Assembly: GCA_027485675.1 (NCBI GenBank)
Contig: JAIXQP010000034.1
Location: 1 to 36,369, forward strand
DNA: 36,369 nucleotides
Origin: Terriglobales bacterium
Lineage (GTDB): Bacteria > Acidobacteriota > Terriglobia > Bryobacterales > Bryobacteraceae
Reading direction: 5' to 3'
Position 1 is the stretch's first letter, and each line of letters opens with the position of its first letter. Below the pieces are notes generated by a model, which was not told where the DNA came from, made no database searches, and worked only from the letters and a program-made list of their open reading frames with translations. The translations under genes were made by a program, and so were the position numbers. Below, piece after piece: positions 1-7,197 of the stretch.

Positions 1-23
1 ACCAGCGAAGTAACCAGATAACC

Positions 24-110
24 TGTTGATTCTAAAACAAAATCGTTCGCAGGGCACAAACAGGAATCAACCCAACGTACTATCACCAATTTCGCTCTTT
101 AGAATCAACA
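24..110. repeat. Perfect 13-bp inverted repeat, outer pair
   Basis: TGTTGATTCTAAA at 24-36 is exactly the reverse complement of TTTAGAATCAACA at 98-110. A shorter third copy of the core, GAATCAAC, lies at 64-71. The pair interleaves with a second inverted repeat (83-94 with 128-139) in the order A-B-A'-B', which is a pseudoknot-like topology if transcribed. It sits on the 3' side of the minus-strand initiator tRNA gene, a common site for integrated elements. No coding potential was recognised in 1-185. Role unknown. Confidence 0.75.
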
Positions 111-139
111 ACTTAGGGAAGTCGCTCCGAAATTGGTGA
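83..139. repeat. Perfect 12-bp inverted repeat, inner pair
   Basis: TCACCAATTTCG at 83-94 is the exact reverse complement of CGAAATTGGTGA at 128-139, separated by 33 nt that contain the right arm of the other inverted repeat. The arms could be ends of a very small mobile-element remnant, a protein-binding dyad or a structured RNA. The sequence alone does not decide, and no flanking target duplication was recognised. Confidence 0.75.
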
Positions 140-185
140 CACTTTTCAGAGCGGGAAAAACCAACTTAAGTCCAATAGAATGAGT

Positions 186-262
<77 letters not shown>

Positions 263-267
263 CTCCA

Positions 268-297
268 ATACTACCAAGGTGTGTCACCCTTTGGCAA
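268..297 (-). promoter_or_regulatory. Promoter of the initiator tRNA gene
   Basis: On the minus strand TTGCCA (292-297) is followed after 18 nt by TAGTAT (268-273), a good sigma-70-type match. Only five bases separate the -10 element from the mature tRNA 5' base at 262, so transcription would start within a base or two of the mature end, leaving little or no leader for RNase P. The promoter lies between the M13 peptidase stop and the tRNA. Confidence 0.5.
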
Positions 298-306
298 CAT
301 TTCGCG

Positions 307-2331
307 CTACCAAAGTTCGCACTGCTTATCGACCGGACGCACCATCGGGTCGCCTACCTTACACTGAAACGCCTTGTGGAACTCCGGCATGTTCTGCAAG
401 GTCCCAATCGCCCGAAAACGACCCAACGGATGCGGGTCCGTCGTCAACCGTAACCGCGTCGCCTCCGGACGCAACTGCGTCGCCCAAACCCTTGCAAACG
501 CCAGGAAAAAGCGCTGATCGCCCGTGTACCCGTCAATCACCGGCGCCTCCTTTCCCCCTAACGCCCGCTTATACGCCCGATACGCCAACTTCAACCCACC
601 CAAATCCCCCAACGCCTCCCCCACCACCAACCGCCCATTGTGCCGTAACCCCTCCCCCACATCCAACGTGTTGAACTGATTCACCACACACTCCGCCCGC
701 GCCTCAAACTTCTTCCGGTCCTCCGGCGTCCACCAGTTCCGCAAATCCCCACTCGCCGCATACTTCGACCCCTGGTCATCAAACCCATGTCCCATCTCAT
801 GACCAATCACCGCCCCAATCGCCCCATAGTTCGCCGCCTCATCCGCCTCCATGTCAAACAGCGGCGACTGCAAAATGCCCGCCGGAAACCCAATCTCATT
901 CCGCAACGGACTGTAATAAGCGTTCACCGTCGGCGCCGTCATTCCCCAATCGTTCCGATCGAGCGGCTTGCCAATCTTCTTCAAGTTCTCCATGCGGCTG
1001 AATTCACTGGCCGACTCAATACTCGCAAAAAGATTCCCGCGGTCCACCTTCACCACCGAATAATCCTTCCACTTCTCCGGATAGCCGATCTTCGCGCGGA
1101 AAGCGTTCAACTTCAGAATCGCGTTCTTCTTCGTCTCGGCATCCATCCAGGTCGAAGCTTCCAACTGCTCCCGCAGCGTCGCCCGCAGATTCTCAACGAG
1201 AGCGTTCATCTGCGACTTGGCCGCGGGCGGGAAATGCTTCTTGACGAAGGCCTCCCCCAGCGCATCGCCCAGAGTCTCGTCCACCAGGGACGTACACCGC
1301 TTCCAGCGAGGCTGCTGCTCCTTGACCCCCGTCAGCACGGTACTTTGGAAACGAAAATTCTCGTCGACGAACGCCTTGGCGAGATAGGGCGCAGCGCCGG
1401 CAATCGTCTTCCAGCGCATCCAGGTCTTCCAGGTCGCCAGCGGCGTGGCCGCAAACTCCTTTTCCACCGCCTTCAAATAGGCAGGCTCGGAGACGATGAC
1501 CTGGGTGGATTCCGGGATTCCCAACCGGGCGAACATGGCCTTCCAATCCAAGGACGGCGTGAGTTCGGCGGTTCCTTTCAAGCCCAAAGGATTATAGGTG
1601 GCATTGGGGTCCCGCCGCTGCACGTTCGTCAGCCGGGGCTCGGCCATCTTCGTCTCAAAGGCCAGGATCGCCCGCGCCTGATCGGCCGCCGCCTCGGGCG
1701 GGGCCCCGGCCAGAGTCAACATCCGGGCCGCATGCACCAGAAACTCCGCGCGAATCGCTTTGGTTCGCTCGTCGTCCCGGAAGTAGTAGTCCCGCTCCGG
1801 GAGCGAGAGGCCGGTGGGGGAGACGCTGGCGACGGTTTCGCTCGAATTCTTCGAGTCCTGCCGAGCAAAAACGATCACCGGACCGAACGGCGAGTTTTTC
1901 TGGAAGGCGACGAGCGTATCGAGCAACTCCTTCGCGGAGCTGATTTTCTCGATTTGCCCGAGTTCGGCGGCCAAGGGCTGGATGCCCTGCTTCTCCACCG
2001 CTTCGGTGTCCATGCAGGCAGCATAGAGATCGCCAATCTTCCGTTCCCCGCTGCCGGCCGGCGACTTGGCCGCGGCGGCCTCCTCGAGCAGAACCCGCAG
2101 GCGTTCCCGGTTTCCCTCTACGACCAGCGAGAGGGTGCCCCAGGAAGACTGCGTGGCCGGAATGGGGTTCTTGTCGACCCACTGGCCATTGGCAAAGCGC
2201 CAGAAGTCATCGCACGGTTTGCACGAGCTATCGATCCCCGAGAGGTCGATGCCGCTCTTCTTCTGAGCTGGCAGGCCGGGGACCAGAAGCGTGGTCACCA
2301 CGGCCAAGTGGAGGAGTTGTCGCGTCTTCAC
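307..2331 (-). CDS. M13 family zinc metallopeptidase (neprilysin/PepO-like)
   Basis: The 674-aa protein starts at GTG 2331 and opens with a signal peptide of about 22 residues ending near LPAQ, so it is probably exported to the periplasm. Family hallmarks are all present: NAYY at about 470-473 for substrate binding, zinc motif HEMGH at 511-515, and GEALGD at 571-576 supplying the third zinc ligand. M13 enzymes cleave small peptides, and the length is typical for bacterial PepO-like members. It is the last gene of a tight minus-strand run, 13 bp after the reductase stop. Its 3' third is strongly C-rich on the plus strand (35 C against 5 G in 601-660), unlike its 5' part. Confidence 0.93.
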   Translation of the reverse strand: MKTRQLLHLAVVTTLLVPGLPAQKKSGIDLSGIDSSCKPCDDFWRFANGQWVDKNPIPATQSSWGTLSLVVEGNRERLRVLLEEAAAAKSPAGSGERKIGDLYAACMDTEAVEKQGIQPLAAELGQIEKISSAKELLDTLVAFQKNSPFGPVIVFARQDSKNSSETVASVSPTGLSLPERDYYFRDDERTKAIRAEFLVHAARMLTLAGAPPEAAADQARAILAFETKMAEPRLTNVQRRDPNATYNPLGLKGTAELTPSLDWKAMFARLGIPESTQVIVSEPAYLKAVEKEFAATPLATWKTWMRWKTIAGAAPYLAKAFVDENFRFQSTVLTGVKEQQPRWKRCTSLVDETLGDALGEAFVKKHFPPAAKSQMNALVENLRATLREQLEASTWMDAETKKNAILKLNAFRAKIGYPEKWKDYSVVKVDRGNLFASIESASEFSRMENLKKIGKPLDRNDWGMTAPTVNAYYSPLRNEIGFPAGILQSPLFDMEADEAANYGAIGAVIGHEMGHGFDDQGSKYAASGDLRNWWTPEDRKKFEARAECVVNQFNTLDVGEGLRHNGRLVVGEALGDLGGLKLAYRAYKRALGGKEAPVIDGYTGDQRFFLAFARVWATQLRPEATRLRLTTDPHPLGRFRAIGTLQNMPEFHKAFQCKVGDPMVRPVDKQCELW

Positions 2332-2344
2332 AACTCCCAGTAAA

Positions 2345-3358
2345 TCACAAAGATTCTGGGAGATCCGCCACTTTGACCATCAATTTCCCGCGATTGGCGC
2401 CACTAAAGAGCCGGTCAAGCGCGGCCGGGGCCTGCTCCAGTCCGGCTACGACGTCAGTGGCGTACCGGAGCTTTCCAGTGGCGAGCCATTCGCCCAGTTT
2501 CCCGAACGCTTCTCCTGCGCGGGCCAGATAGTCGAGGACGATGAAGCCTTCGATGCGGCCACGCTGCATGAGGACGTTGGCGAGATTCTTGGGTCCGGGC
2601 GGCTGGCTGCCGGCGTTGTATTGCGAGATCATCCCGCACAGCACCACGCGTCCTCGCAGGGCGAGACGGGCGAGGCAGGCATCGAGAATCTCGCCGCCCA
2701 CGTTCTCGAAGTCCACGTCGATGCCGGCCGGGCAGAGTTCGCGCAACCGTTTGCCCACATCCTCGCGCTTGTAGTCGATGGCGGCATCGAAGCCGAGTTC
2801 TTCGGTGATCCAGCGGCACTTCGGCTCGCCGCCCGCGATGCCGACAACGCGCATCCCCAGAATTTTTCCGATCTGGCCCACGAGAGATCCGACCGCGCCG
2901 GCCGCCGCGGAGACCACGAGCGTCTCGCCGGCTTTGGCCTGGCCAACGTCGAGCAGGCCGAAGTAGGCGGTCAGGCCGATGTGGCCAAAGACAGCGAACC
3001 ACTGCTCCGGGGTGACGCCCGGGGGCAGGCCGTTCAATGAGCCAGCCGGGACGACCGCGCGCTCCTGCCAGCCGAGCATCCCCTGCACGAGGTCGCCGGC
3101 TTTCCAGCGCGGATCGGCGGACTCTTCGACCACGCCCACCGCGATCCCGCGCATGACTTCCCCGAGCGGCACCGGCGGCAGATAGCTTTCGGCCGGGGAG
3201 GCCCAGATGCGGTTGGTCGGGTCGAGCGACAGCATGACGGTTTTCACGCGGACGCTGCCCGGCGTCAGATCGGGCACCGCCATTTCGCGCCAGGCCAAAC
3301 AGCTCGCATCCAGTTTTTCTACCGGGCGCCGCTCGAGGATCCAGCCGTGATTGGTCAT
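2345..3358 (-). CDS. CurA/PTGR-type NAD(P)H-dependent zinc-free MDR oxidoreductase
   Basis: The 337-aa protein belongs to the medium-chain dehydrogenase/reductase family, in the group of leukotriene B4 12-hydroxydehydrogenase, prostaglandin reductase and CurA, which reduce the C=C bond of alpha,beta-unsaturated carbonyls. Support comes from the LDPTNRIW-like N-terminal segment, FGHIGLTAYFG, and the dinucleotide-binding AAAGAVGS at about 152-159. The C-terminal LFSGANRGKLMVKV-type ending is also typical. I chose ATG 3358 because it overlaps the stop of the NIPSNAP gene (ATGA). A longer in-frame start at 3457 would run far into that gene and add atypical sequence. The likely role is detoxification or general reduction; the substrate is unknown. 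Confidence 0.9.
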   Translation of the reverse strand: MTNHGWILERRPVEKLDASCLAWREMAVPDLTPGSVRVKTVMLSLDPTNRIWASPAESYLPPVPLGEVMRGIAVGVVEESADPRWKAGDLVQGMLGWQERAVVPAGSLNGLPPGVTPEQWFAVFGHIGLTAYFGLLDVGQAKAGETLVVSAAAGAVGSLVGQIGKILGMRVVGIAGGEPKCRWITEELGFDAAIDYKREDVGKRLRELCPAGIDVDFENVGGEILDACLARLALRGRVVLCGMISQYNAGSQPPGPKNLANVLMQRGRIEGFIVLDYLARAGEAFGKLGEWLATGKLRYATDVVAGLEQAPAALDRLFSGANRGKLMVKVADLPESL

Positions 3359-4128
3359 TTGATGGGGGAAAACGGCAAGGGCCGCAGGAGGGAGTTCGAG
3401 ATGTTCGAGACGATTTCGGCATCGCTCCAGCCGGGCGTGGCGCGAAGTTTGAGCCATTCGGGATGGGAGACGAACTTGCTCCAGTTGGCCTCGCGCGCGG
3501 CCAGGCTGTCGTACCAGAGCAGGTAGGTCAGGTTCGGCTGCTTCTCGCCGATGACGGTTTCGCCGAAGAAGACGGGGTTAAGCCCGGTCTTCTGGAAGAT
3601 GGCGATTTCGCCTTCGTTGAACATGCGGATCTTGTCGGCGAGCGTGGTGAGGTCGTCGCTTTCGTAGGTCCGGAGTTCGAAGAGGCGGGTAGTTTTGGAT
3701 GGAGGCGGGGCGATGACGCCGGGGAAGCCCGTGAAGCCCTTCAGGATCTGGCTCGAATACCGGACGAAGCGCTGTCCCGGCGCCTTGTTGAAGGCCGCCA
3801 ATTCGGTTTGGAACTTCTTGTCCGCGGCCAGGCGGTTCATGCTCTCTTCGAGGGCGGCGAACGAGGGATAGCTTTCGAGCGTGAGGTAGTAGGGCGTATC
3901 GGGACCGATGAAGGAGCTGAAGAATCCCAGGCCCTGTGCTCCGGCGCGCTCAAGCGCGGGGCGCTTGGACGTTTCGAGGAACTTCGCCAAGGTGGCGCCC
4001 ATCATGTCGCCGCTATTGCGGAGTTGATACCGCCGCAGCAGCAAGGTCTGCGGAGGTCCGCCTGCCGTTTGCTGCGCCATGGCGGCCGCACCGGCCGCCG
4101 CTGTCCCGATCAGTTTCCGTCTGGTCAT
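3355..4128 (-). CDS. Exported NIPSNAP family protein
   Basis: The 257-aa protein begins MTRRKLIGTAAAGAAAMAQQ, a twin-arginine-like leader, so Tat export is inferred. Two NIPSNAP-type ferredoxin-like halves follow: the first with LLRRYQLRNSG and a LESYPSFAALE segment, the second starting RLFELRTYES and containing a YLLWYDSLAAREANW segment. The biochemical role of NIPSNAP proteins in bacteria is not established. I preferred ATG 4128, which places the leader at the N terminus, over the upstream in-frame start at 4224, which overlaps the regulator gene. It is coupled by ATGA to the downstream reductase and starts 10 bp after the regulator stop. Confidence 0.87.
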   Translation of the reverse strand: MTRRKLIGTAAAGAAAMAQQTAGGPPQTLLLRRYQLRNSGDMMGATLAKFLETSKRPALERAGAQGLGFFSSFIGPDTPYYLTLESYPSFAALEESMNRLAADKKFQTELAAFNKAPGQRFVRYSSQILKGFTGFPGVIAPPPSKTTRLFELRTYESDDLTTLADKIRMFNEGEIAIFQKTGLNPVFFGETVIGEKQPNLTYLLWYDSLAAREANWSKFVSHPEWLKLRATPGWSDAEIVSNISNSLLRPLPFSPIK

Positions 4129-4138
4129 CGCTCTTATC

Positions 4139-4501
4139 CTATCGTTTCCGCATGGCGCCCAACAGCGCTTCGAGATGGCTGAGGTATTTCTCGAGGGCCA
4201 CGCGGCCCGGTTCGGTGAGGACATATTCAGACCGCGGCTTGCGGTTTTCGAACGTCTTCAGGCATTGAATGTAGCCAGCCTCTTCGAGTTTTCGGGCGTG
4301 GACGCTGATGTTGCCGTCGGTGGTTTGCAGGAGCTCCTTCAACTCATTGAAGGTCATCGACCCGCTCGCCGCCAGCGCGCTGACGATGCCCAGGCGCATC
4401 TTTTCGTGGATCAGTCCTTCGAGCGCCTGCGCTTCCCGGCTGACCTCCACCGCCACTTCGTCCAGAACCGGCTTTACCTTTACCGCTGCTGCTCTAGCCA
4501 C
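4139..4501 (-). CDS. Winged-helix transcriptional regulator (HTH_27/ArsR-MarR-like)
   Basis: The 120-aa protein has a winged-helix fold: EKMRLGIVSALAASGSMTFN, then the helix-turn-helix ELKELLQTTDGNISVHARKL and a wing around ENRKPRSEYVLTEPG. This is the small regulator type (PF13601-like) that in Acidobacteriota often sits beside a small membrane protein. I chose GTG 4501 because the near-perfect Shine-Dalgarno AGGAGG lies four bases upstream. The start overlaps the end of the membrane-protein gene by 8 nt, implying translational coupling. No sensor domain is visible, so the pair may work as membrane sensor plus repressor; that is inference. Confidence 0.82.
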   Translation of the reverse strand: MARAAAVKVKPVLDEVAVEVSREAQALEGLIHEKMRLGIVSALAASGSMTFNELKELLQTTDGNISVHARKLEEAGYIQCLKTFENRKPRSEYVLTEPGRVALEKYLSHLEALLGAMRKR

Positions 4502-5078
4502 CGTACCTCCTCGCGATCCAAACCCCAAAGCCCATGTGCAATCCGCCAAAGCCCGCCGCCAGATAAGCGTCTCCGAGCTCCGGCGGCCCCGCCAAGGCGG
4601 CCGCGCCCAGCGCCATGAAGCAGACACCCATCAACGGGACGACCCGCACGCTGAAAGCGCCCGCCGTGACGACGCCCGCGCCATAGAGCAGCAGCCACAA
4701 ACCGGGCAGCAGGCTCGCCAGGTGCTGCCGGAAGAGCACGGCGCTGAGCACGGCCCCGGCCGCCACCGGCGGGGCGAAGCTGAGAAAGAACCGCCGGCCG
4801 GGCGCCGAGAAGAGGCTGCGATCGCCATGGTGCGTTTTGCGCCAGATCGCGAGGCAGCCGATCGCCACCGCGATGGCCATTTCGGCCGCCCAGACGCTGA
4901 GCCAGCCCGCTTCGTCCGCCTGCCGGGCGGCCAACCAGGCGGCGCCCAGGGCGGTAACGCCCATCCAGAATCCGCCCCAGCCAGGCACCGCCGTAAACGC
5001 GCCCGACTTTTCCATTGTCTGGCGGATGTAGCGGAGTTGCGCCAGCGCGTAATCGCCCATGTCTGTCGGCTGCGCCAT
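4494..5078 (-). CDS. Small integral membrane protein coupled to the regulator
   Basis: The 194-aa protein has about five or six hydrophobic segments (GFWMGVTALGAAWLAA, MAIAVAIGCLAIW, FFLSFAPPVAAGAVLSAVLF, LLPGLWLLLYGAGVVTAG, VVPLMGVCFMALGAAALA) and ends with a positively charged tail. A cytoplasmic N-terminal stretch (DYALAQLRYIRQTMEKSG) resembles that of the uncharacterised membrane partners of HTH_27 regulators. No enzymatic motif is seen. Its stop lies inside the regulator gene and its start is 33 bp after the radical SAM gene. Function unknown. Confidence 0.82.
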   Translation of the reverse strand: MAQPTDMGDYALAQLRYIRQTMEKSGAFTAVPGWGGFWMGVTALGAAWLAARQADEAGWLSVWAAEMAIAVAIGCLAIWRKTHHGDRSLFSAPGRRFFLSFAPPVAAGAVLSAVLFRQHLASLLPGLWLLLYGAGVVTAGAFSVRVVPLMGVCFMALGAAALAGPPELGDAYLAAGFGGLHMGFGVWIARRYGG

Positions 5079-5111
5079 ACGCCTCTATCTTCCAGCAAGC
5101 GCTTTGCCGCG

Positions 5112-6065
5112 TCAAGCGAATAGACTCAACTGGGTGGGCCGGTGCAGCAGGAAATCGTCGGCCCGGTTGTCGAGGCCGCACCGCGCGCGGATGCGATCCA
5201 CACGCTCACGCAGCCAGTCGTGGTAAGCGGGGTCGACATAGGCGCCCCGGCGGTATCGTTCCCGATACCGTCCGGCCAGATGGGGAAACTCGCGTTCGAG
5301 CCAGGGGAGGAAGACAGCCCAAGCCGAGTCGCGGAGGAAGAGGGGACGCGCGTGCAAGGTCCGGGCTCCGGCCTCCCGGGCGGCGCGCGCCACCGCGGCG
5401 AGCGATTCCTCGCGATCCGTCAGCCAGGGCAGCACCGGTGAGGCGGACACGCCGACGTCGAGCCCGTGCCGCGCCAGTTCCGCCACCGCTTCCATGCGCA
5501 AGTCCGGCCGGGGAGCGTAGGCTTCGGTACGCCGCGCCAGCTCCGCGTTCATGGTGGTTATGGTGAGGAAGATCCATACGCGGTTGCGGCGGGCCAGTTC
5601 CGTCAACAGATCGATGTCCCGCGTGATCAGATCGGATTTCGTCGTAATGGTGAGGCGCATTCCGGTTCGTCCGGCGAGCCCCTCGAGCATTTTGCGCATG
5701 AGCCCATAGCGGCGCTCGGCGGGCTGGTAGCAATCCGTGGCGGTGCCGAAGGCGACGGTATCTCCCGGCTTGACCTGCCGCAGGTCGCGGCGCCAGGTGG
5801 CTTCGTCCCAGGTCTTGGCGAACAGGCGGGTTTCAAACTCCTCCACCGGCAGTTCCATGAACTCGTGGGTGTAGCGGGCGTAGCAGTAGCGGCAGCCGTA
5901 CTCGCAGCCGCGGTAGGGATTCACCGTCCAATCGAAAATCTTTCGCTGGCCGGAGCAGCGGTTGAGCAGGCTCTTGCCCTGCAACTCGAAGTAGGCCACC
6001 CGGCGTTTGGCTTCGAGCAAAGGGCTTTCAGCAGCCATTTTCGCGATTCCGATCAGGGGGCTCAT
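5112..6065 (-). CDS. Radical SAM protein (Rv2578c/SPL-like)
   Basis: The 317-aa protein carries the iron-sulfur motif CEYGCRYC (Cys54, Cys58, Cys61), preceded by NPYRG, a feature of the Rv2578c/PA0069 group related to spore photoproduct lyase. The N-terminal LLEAKRRVAYFELQ and SLLNRCSG segments also match that group. A TIM-barrel core with repeated TITTKSD and FLTITTMN strands follows. The reaction of this group is not known. ATG 6065 and ATG 6038 are both possible starts and neither has a strong Shine-Dalgarno; homologues suggest the shorter form. It is divergent from the methyltransferase gene and first in the minus-strand run. Confidence 0.88.
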   Translation of the reverse strand: MSPLIGIAKMAAESPLLEAKRRVAYFELQGKSLLNRCSGQRKIFDWTVNPYRGCEYGCRYCYARYTHEFMELPVEEFETRLFAKTWDEATWRRDLRQVKPGDTVAFGTATDCYQPAERRYGLMRKMLEGLAGRTGMRLTITTKSDLITRDIDLLTELARRNRVWIFLTITTMNAELARRTEAYAPRPDLRMEAVAELARHGLDVGVSASPVLPWLTDREESLAAVARAAREAGARTLHARPLFLRDSAWAVFLPWLEREFPHLAGRYRERYRRGAYVDPAYHDWLRERVDRIRARCGLDNRADDFLLHRPTQLSLFA

Positions 6066-6099
6066 CGCGACATATTCGCCTTTTGTTCTCTACTTGTCA

Positions 6100-6144
6100 A
6101 GGGTGAATGCTTTGTTGTAAGCAAAAAGCCAAACATTTGACCCT
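6100..6144. repeat. Imperfect inverted repeat upstream of the methyltransferase
   Basis: AGGGT (6100-6104), AATG (6106-6109) and TTTG (6111-6114) pair with CAAA (6130-6133), CATT (6134-6137) and ACCCT (6140-6144), forming a broken hairpin. It overlaps the ATG at 6107 and lies just after a TTGTCA -35-like hexamer (6094-6099). It could be an operator in the divergent promoter region or a 5' UTR hairpin. If it is either, the real start of the methyltransferase lies further downstream. Confidence 0.35.
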
Positions 6145-6769
6145 CGGCTTGAGTAAAACTAGTGAGGTGCGAAACGCAGAGACAAAATCGGTTGAGGACT
6201 ACAAGCTCATCCTCCGAGAGTTCGCTCGCGATCCGTTCGCGGTGGCGACCGTATGTCCGAGCTCGCCGTTCCTCGCCCGCCATCTTGCAAATTCCCTGGC
6301 GCTGTCCAGCGCCCGGGTGGTCGTTGAATTGGGCCCTGGTACCGGCGCCCTGACGGAGGCTGTGCTGCCCCGTCTGAAGCCGGGAGTGCGGTTCCTGGCC
6401 GTGGAGCGGAATCCTGCGCTGTGCGCCGCGTGGCGCAAGCGATACCCCGGCCATGATGTCGTCGAAGGCAGCGTGGCTGACCTGCAGCAGATCTGCCGGA
6501 GTCAGGGCATTGAGAGCGTGGACTGTGTCATCAGTGGCCTGCCGTGGCCTTCGTTCGACCCCGAGTTGCAGAAGGCCGGGCTCACGGGGGTGCATCAGGT
6601 ACTCAGCCCGGGTGGCCAGATGGCGGCGTTCGGATATCACATCGGTCTGCTGATGCCTGGCTTCCATCGCTATTACAGGATGCTGTCGCATTACTTCAGT
6701 CATGTGGAGCGCTTGAGTTGGGAGTGGCGGAACCTGCCGCCGGCGTTCGTCACTCGCTGCACGAAATAA
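6107..6769 (+). CDS. SAM-dependent methyltransferase, phospholipid N-methyltransferase/KsgA-like
   Basis: The 220-aa reading frame holds a class I methyltransferase. The SAM-binding motif VVELGPGTGAL lies at about 72-82, an acidic VERNP follows motif II, and the segment before the motif (DYKLILREFARDPFAVATVCPSSPFL) is characteristic of PmtA-like phospholipid N-methyltransferases and related KsgA-like enzymes. The catalytic-loop region reads ISGLPWPSF. The likely product is a phosphatidylethanolamine methylase or a related enzyme; the substrate is not proven. The start is uncertain: ATG 6107 gives an odd Cys-rich leader, while TTG 6149 or GTG 6167 would give the usual family length. A divergent radical SAM gene lies upstream and the BlaI gene follows after 40 bp. 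Confidence 0.83.
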   Translation: MLCCKQKAKHLTLGLSKTSEVRNAETKSVEDYKLILREFARDPFAVATVCPSSPFLARHLANSLALSSARVVVELGPGTGALTEAVLPRLKPGVRFLAVERNPALCAAWRKRYPGHDVVEGSVADLQQICRSQGIESVDCVISGLPWPSFDPELQKAGLTGVHQVLSPGGQMAAFGYHIGLLMPGFHRYYRMLSHYFSHVERLSWEWRNLPPAFVTRCTK

Positions 6770-6772
6770 GTC

Positions 6773-6801
6773 TTGCGCCTGGGCGCCCCTCGTGCTAGTT
6801 T
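6773..6801 (+). promoter_or_regulatory. Probable blaI promoter
   Basis: TTGCGC (6773-6778) and TAGTTT (6796-6801) are separated by 17 nt. The predicted start of transcription, about seven bases after the -10, falls at 6808-6810, on or next to the GTG start of blaI. No Shine-Dalgarno is visible, so a leaderless transcript is inferred. The -10 element lies inside the palindromic operator. Confidence 0.45.
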
Positions 6802-6826
6802 TCTAGCAGGTGCTAGAAAAACAGCA
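6793..6826 (+). promoter_or_regulatory. Palindromic BlaI-type operator over promoter and start codon
   Basis: TGCTAG-TTTT-CTAGCA (6793-6808) is a perfect dyad with 6-bp arms. It is followed directly by a second, imperfect copy TGCTAG-AAAA-ACAGCA (6811-6826). The first dyad covers the -10 element and the second covers the start codon of blaI. BlaI/MecI repressors are known to bind dyads and repress their own operon, so autorepression is the natural reading. The sequence differs from the staphylococcal TACA/TGTA operator. Confidence 0.65.
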
Positions 6827-7196
6827 GATTCTCAGCCGGCGGGAACGCCAGATCATGGACATCGTGTTCCAGCGGGGCTCCGCCACGGCGGCCGAGGTGT
6901 TGGAGGGGTTGCCGGATCCTCCATCCTACTCCGCGGTGCGTGCGTTGCTGCGCACGCTGGTTGATAAGGGCCACCTGACCCATCGTCTCGATGGCCTGAA
7001 GTACGTTTATCTCCCGACGGTCGCCCCGGCCGATGCCAAGCATTCCGCTTTGCAGCACCTGCTGCAAACCTTCTTTCGCAACTCACCCGCGCAGGTCGTG
7101 GCCGCCCTGCTTGACGTCTCCGCCGCCGAACTCACCCGCGATGACCTGGATCGCATGGCCGCTTTGATTGAACAAGCCCGTAAAGAAGGACGTTGA
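6810..7196 (+). CDS. BlaI/MecI/CopY family transcriptional repressor
   Basis: The 128-aa protein starts at GTG 6810. Its winged-helix N-terminal half is typical of BlaI: LSRRERQIMDIVFQRGSATA, then AEVLEGL and YSAVRALLRTLVDKGHL, the recognition-helix region. A dimerisation and cleavage half follows (HSALQHLLQTFFRNSPAQVVAALL). In the family, proteolysis of BlaI triggered by an M56 sensor releases repression. The downstream M56 gene starts only one base after the BlaI stop. ATG 6855 would cut off the first helix, so GTG is preferred although no Shine-Dalgarno is seen. The beta-lactam link is not supported here. Confidence 0.93.
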   Translation: MLEKQQILSRRERQIMDIVFQRGSATAAEVLEGLPDPPSYSAVRALLRTLVDKGHLTHRLDGLKYVYLPTVAPADAKHSALQHLLQTFFRNSPAQVVAALLDVSAAELTRDDLDRMAALIEQARKEGR

Positions 7197-7197
7197 C

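Noticed and set aside
787-2343. Long open frame on the plus strand opposite the M13 peptidase
   Set aside because: It is a high-GC shadow. Its product is rich in Arg, Gly and Leu without domain features, while the minus frame has a full set of catalytic motifs.
6775-6786. GC-rich dyad GCGCC/GGCGC after the methyltransferase gene as terminator
   Set aside because: The loop is too small, no T run follows and it lies inside the blaI promoter spacer.
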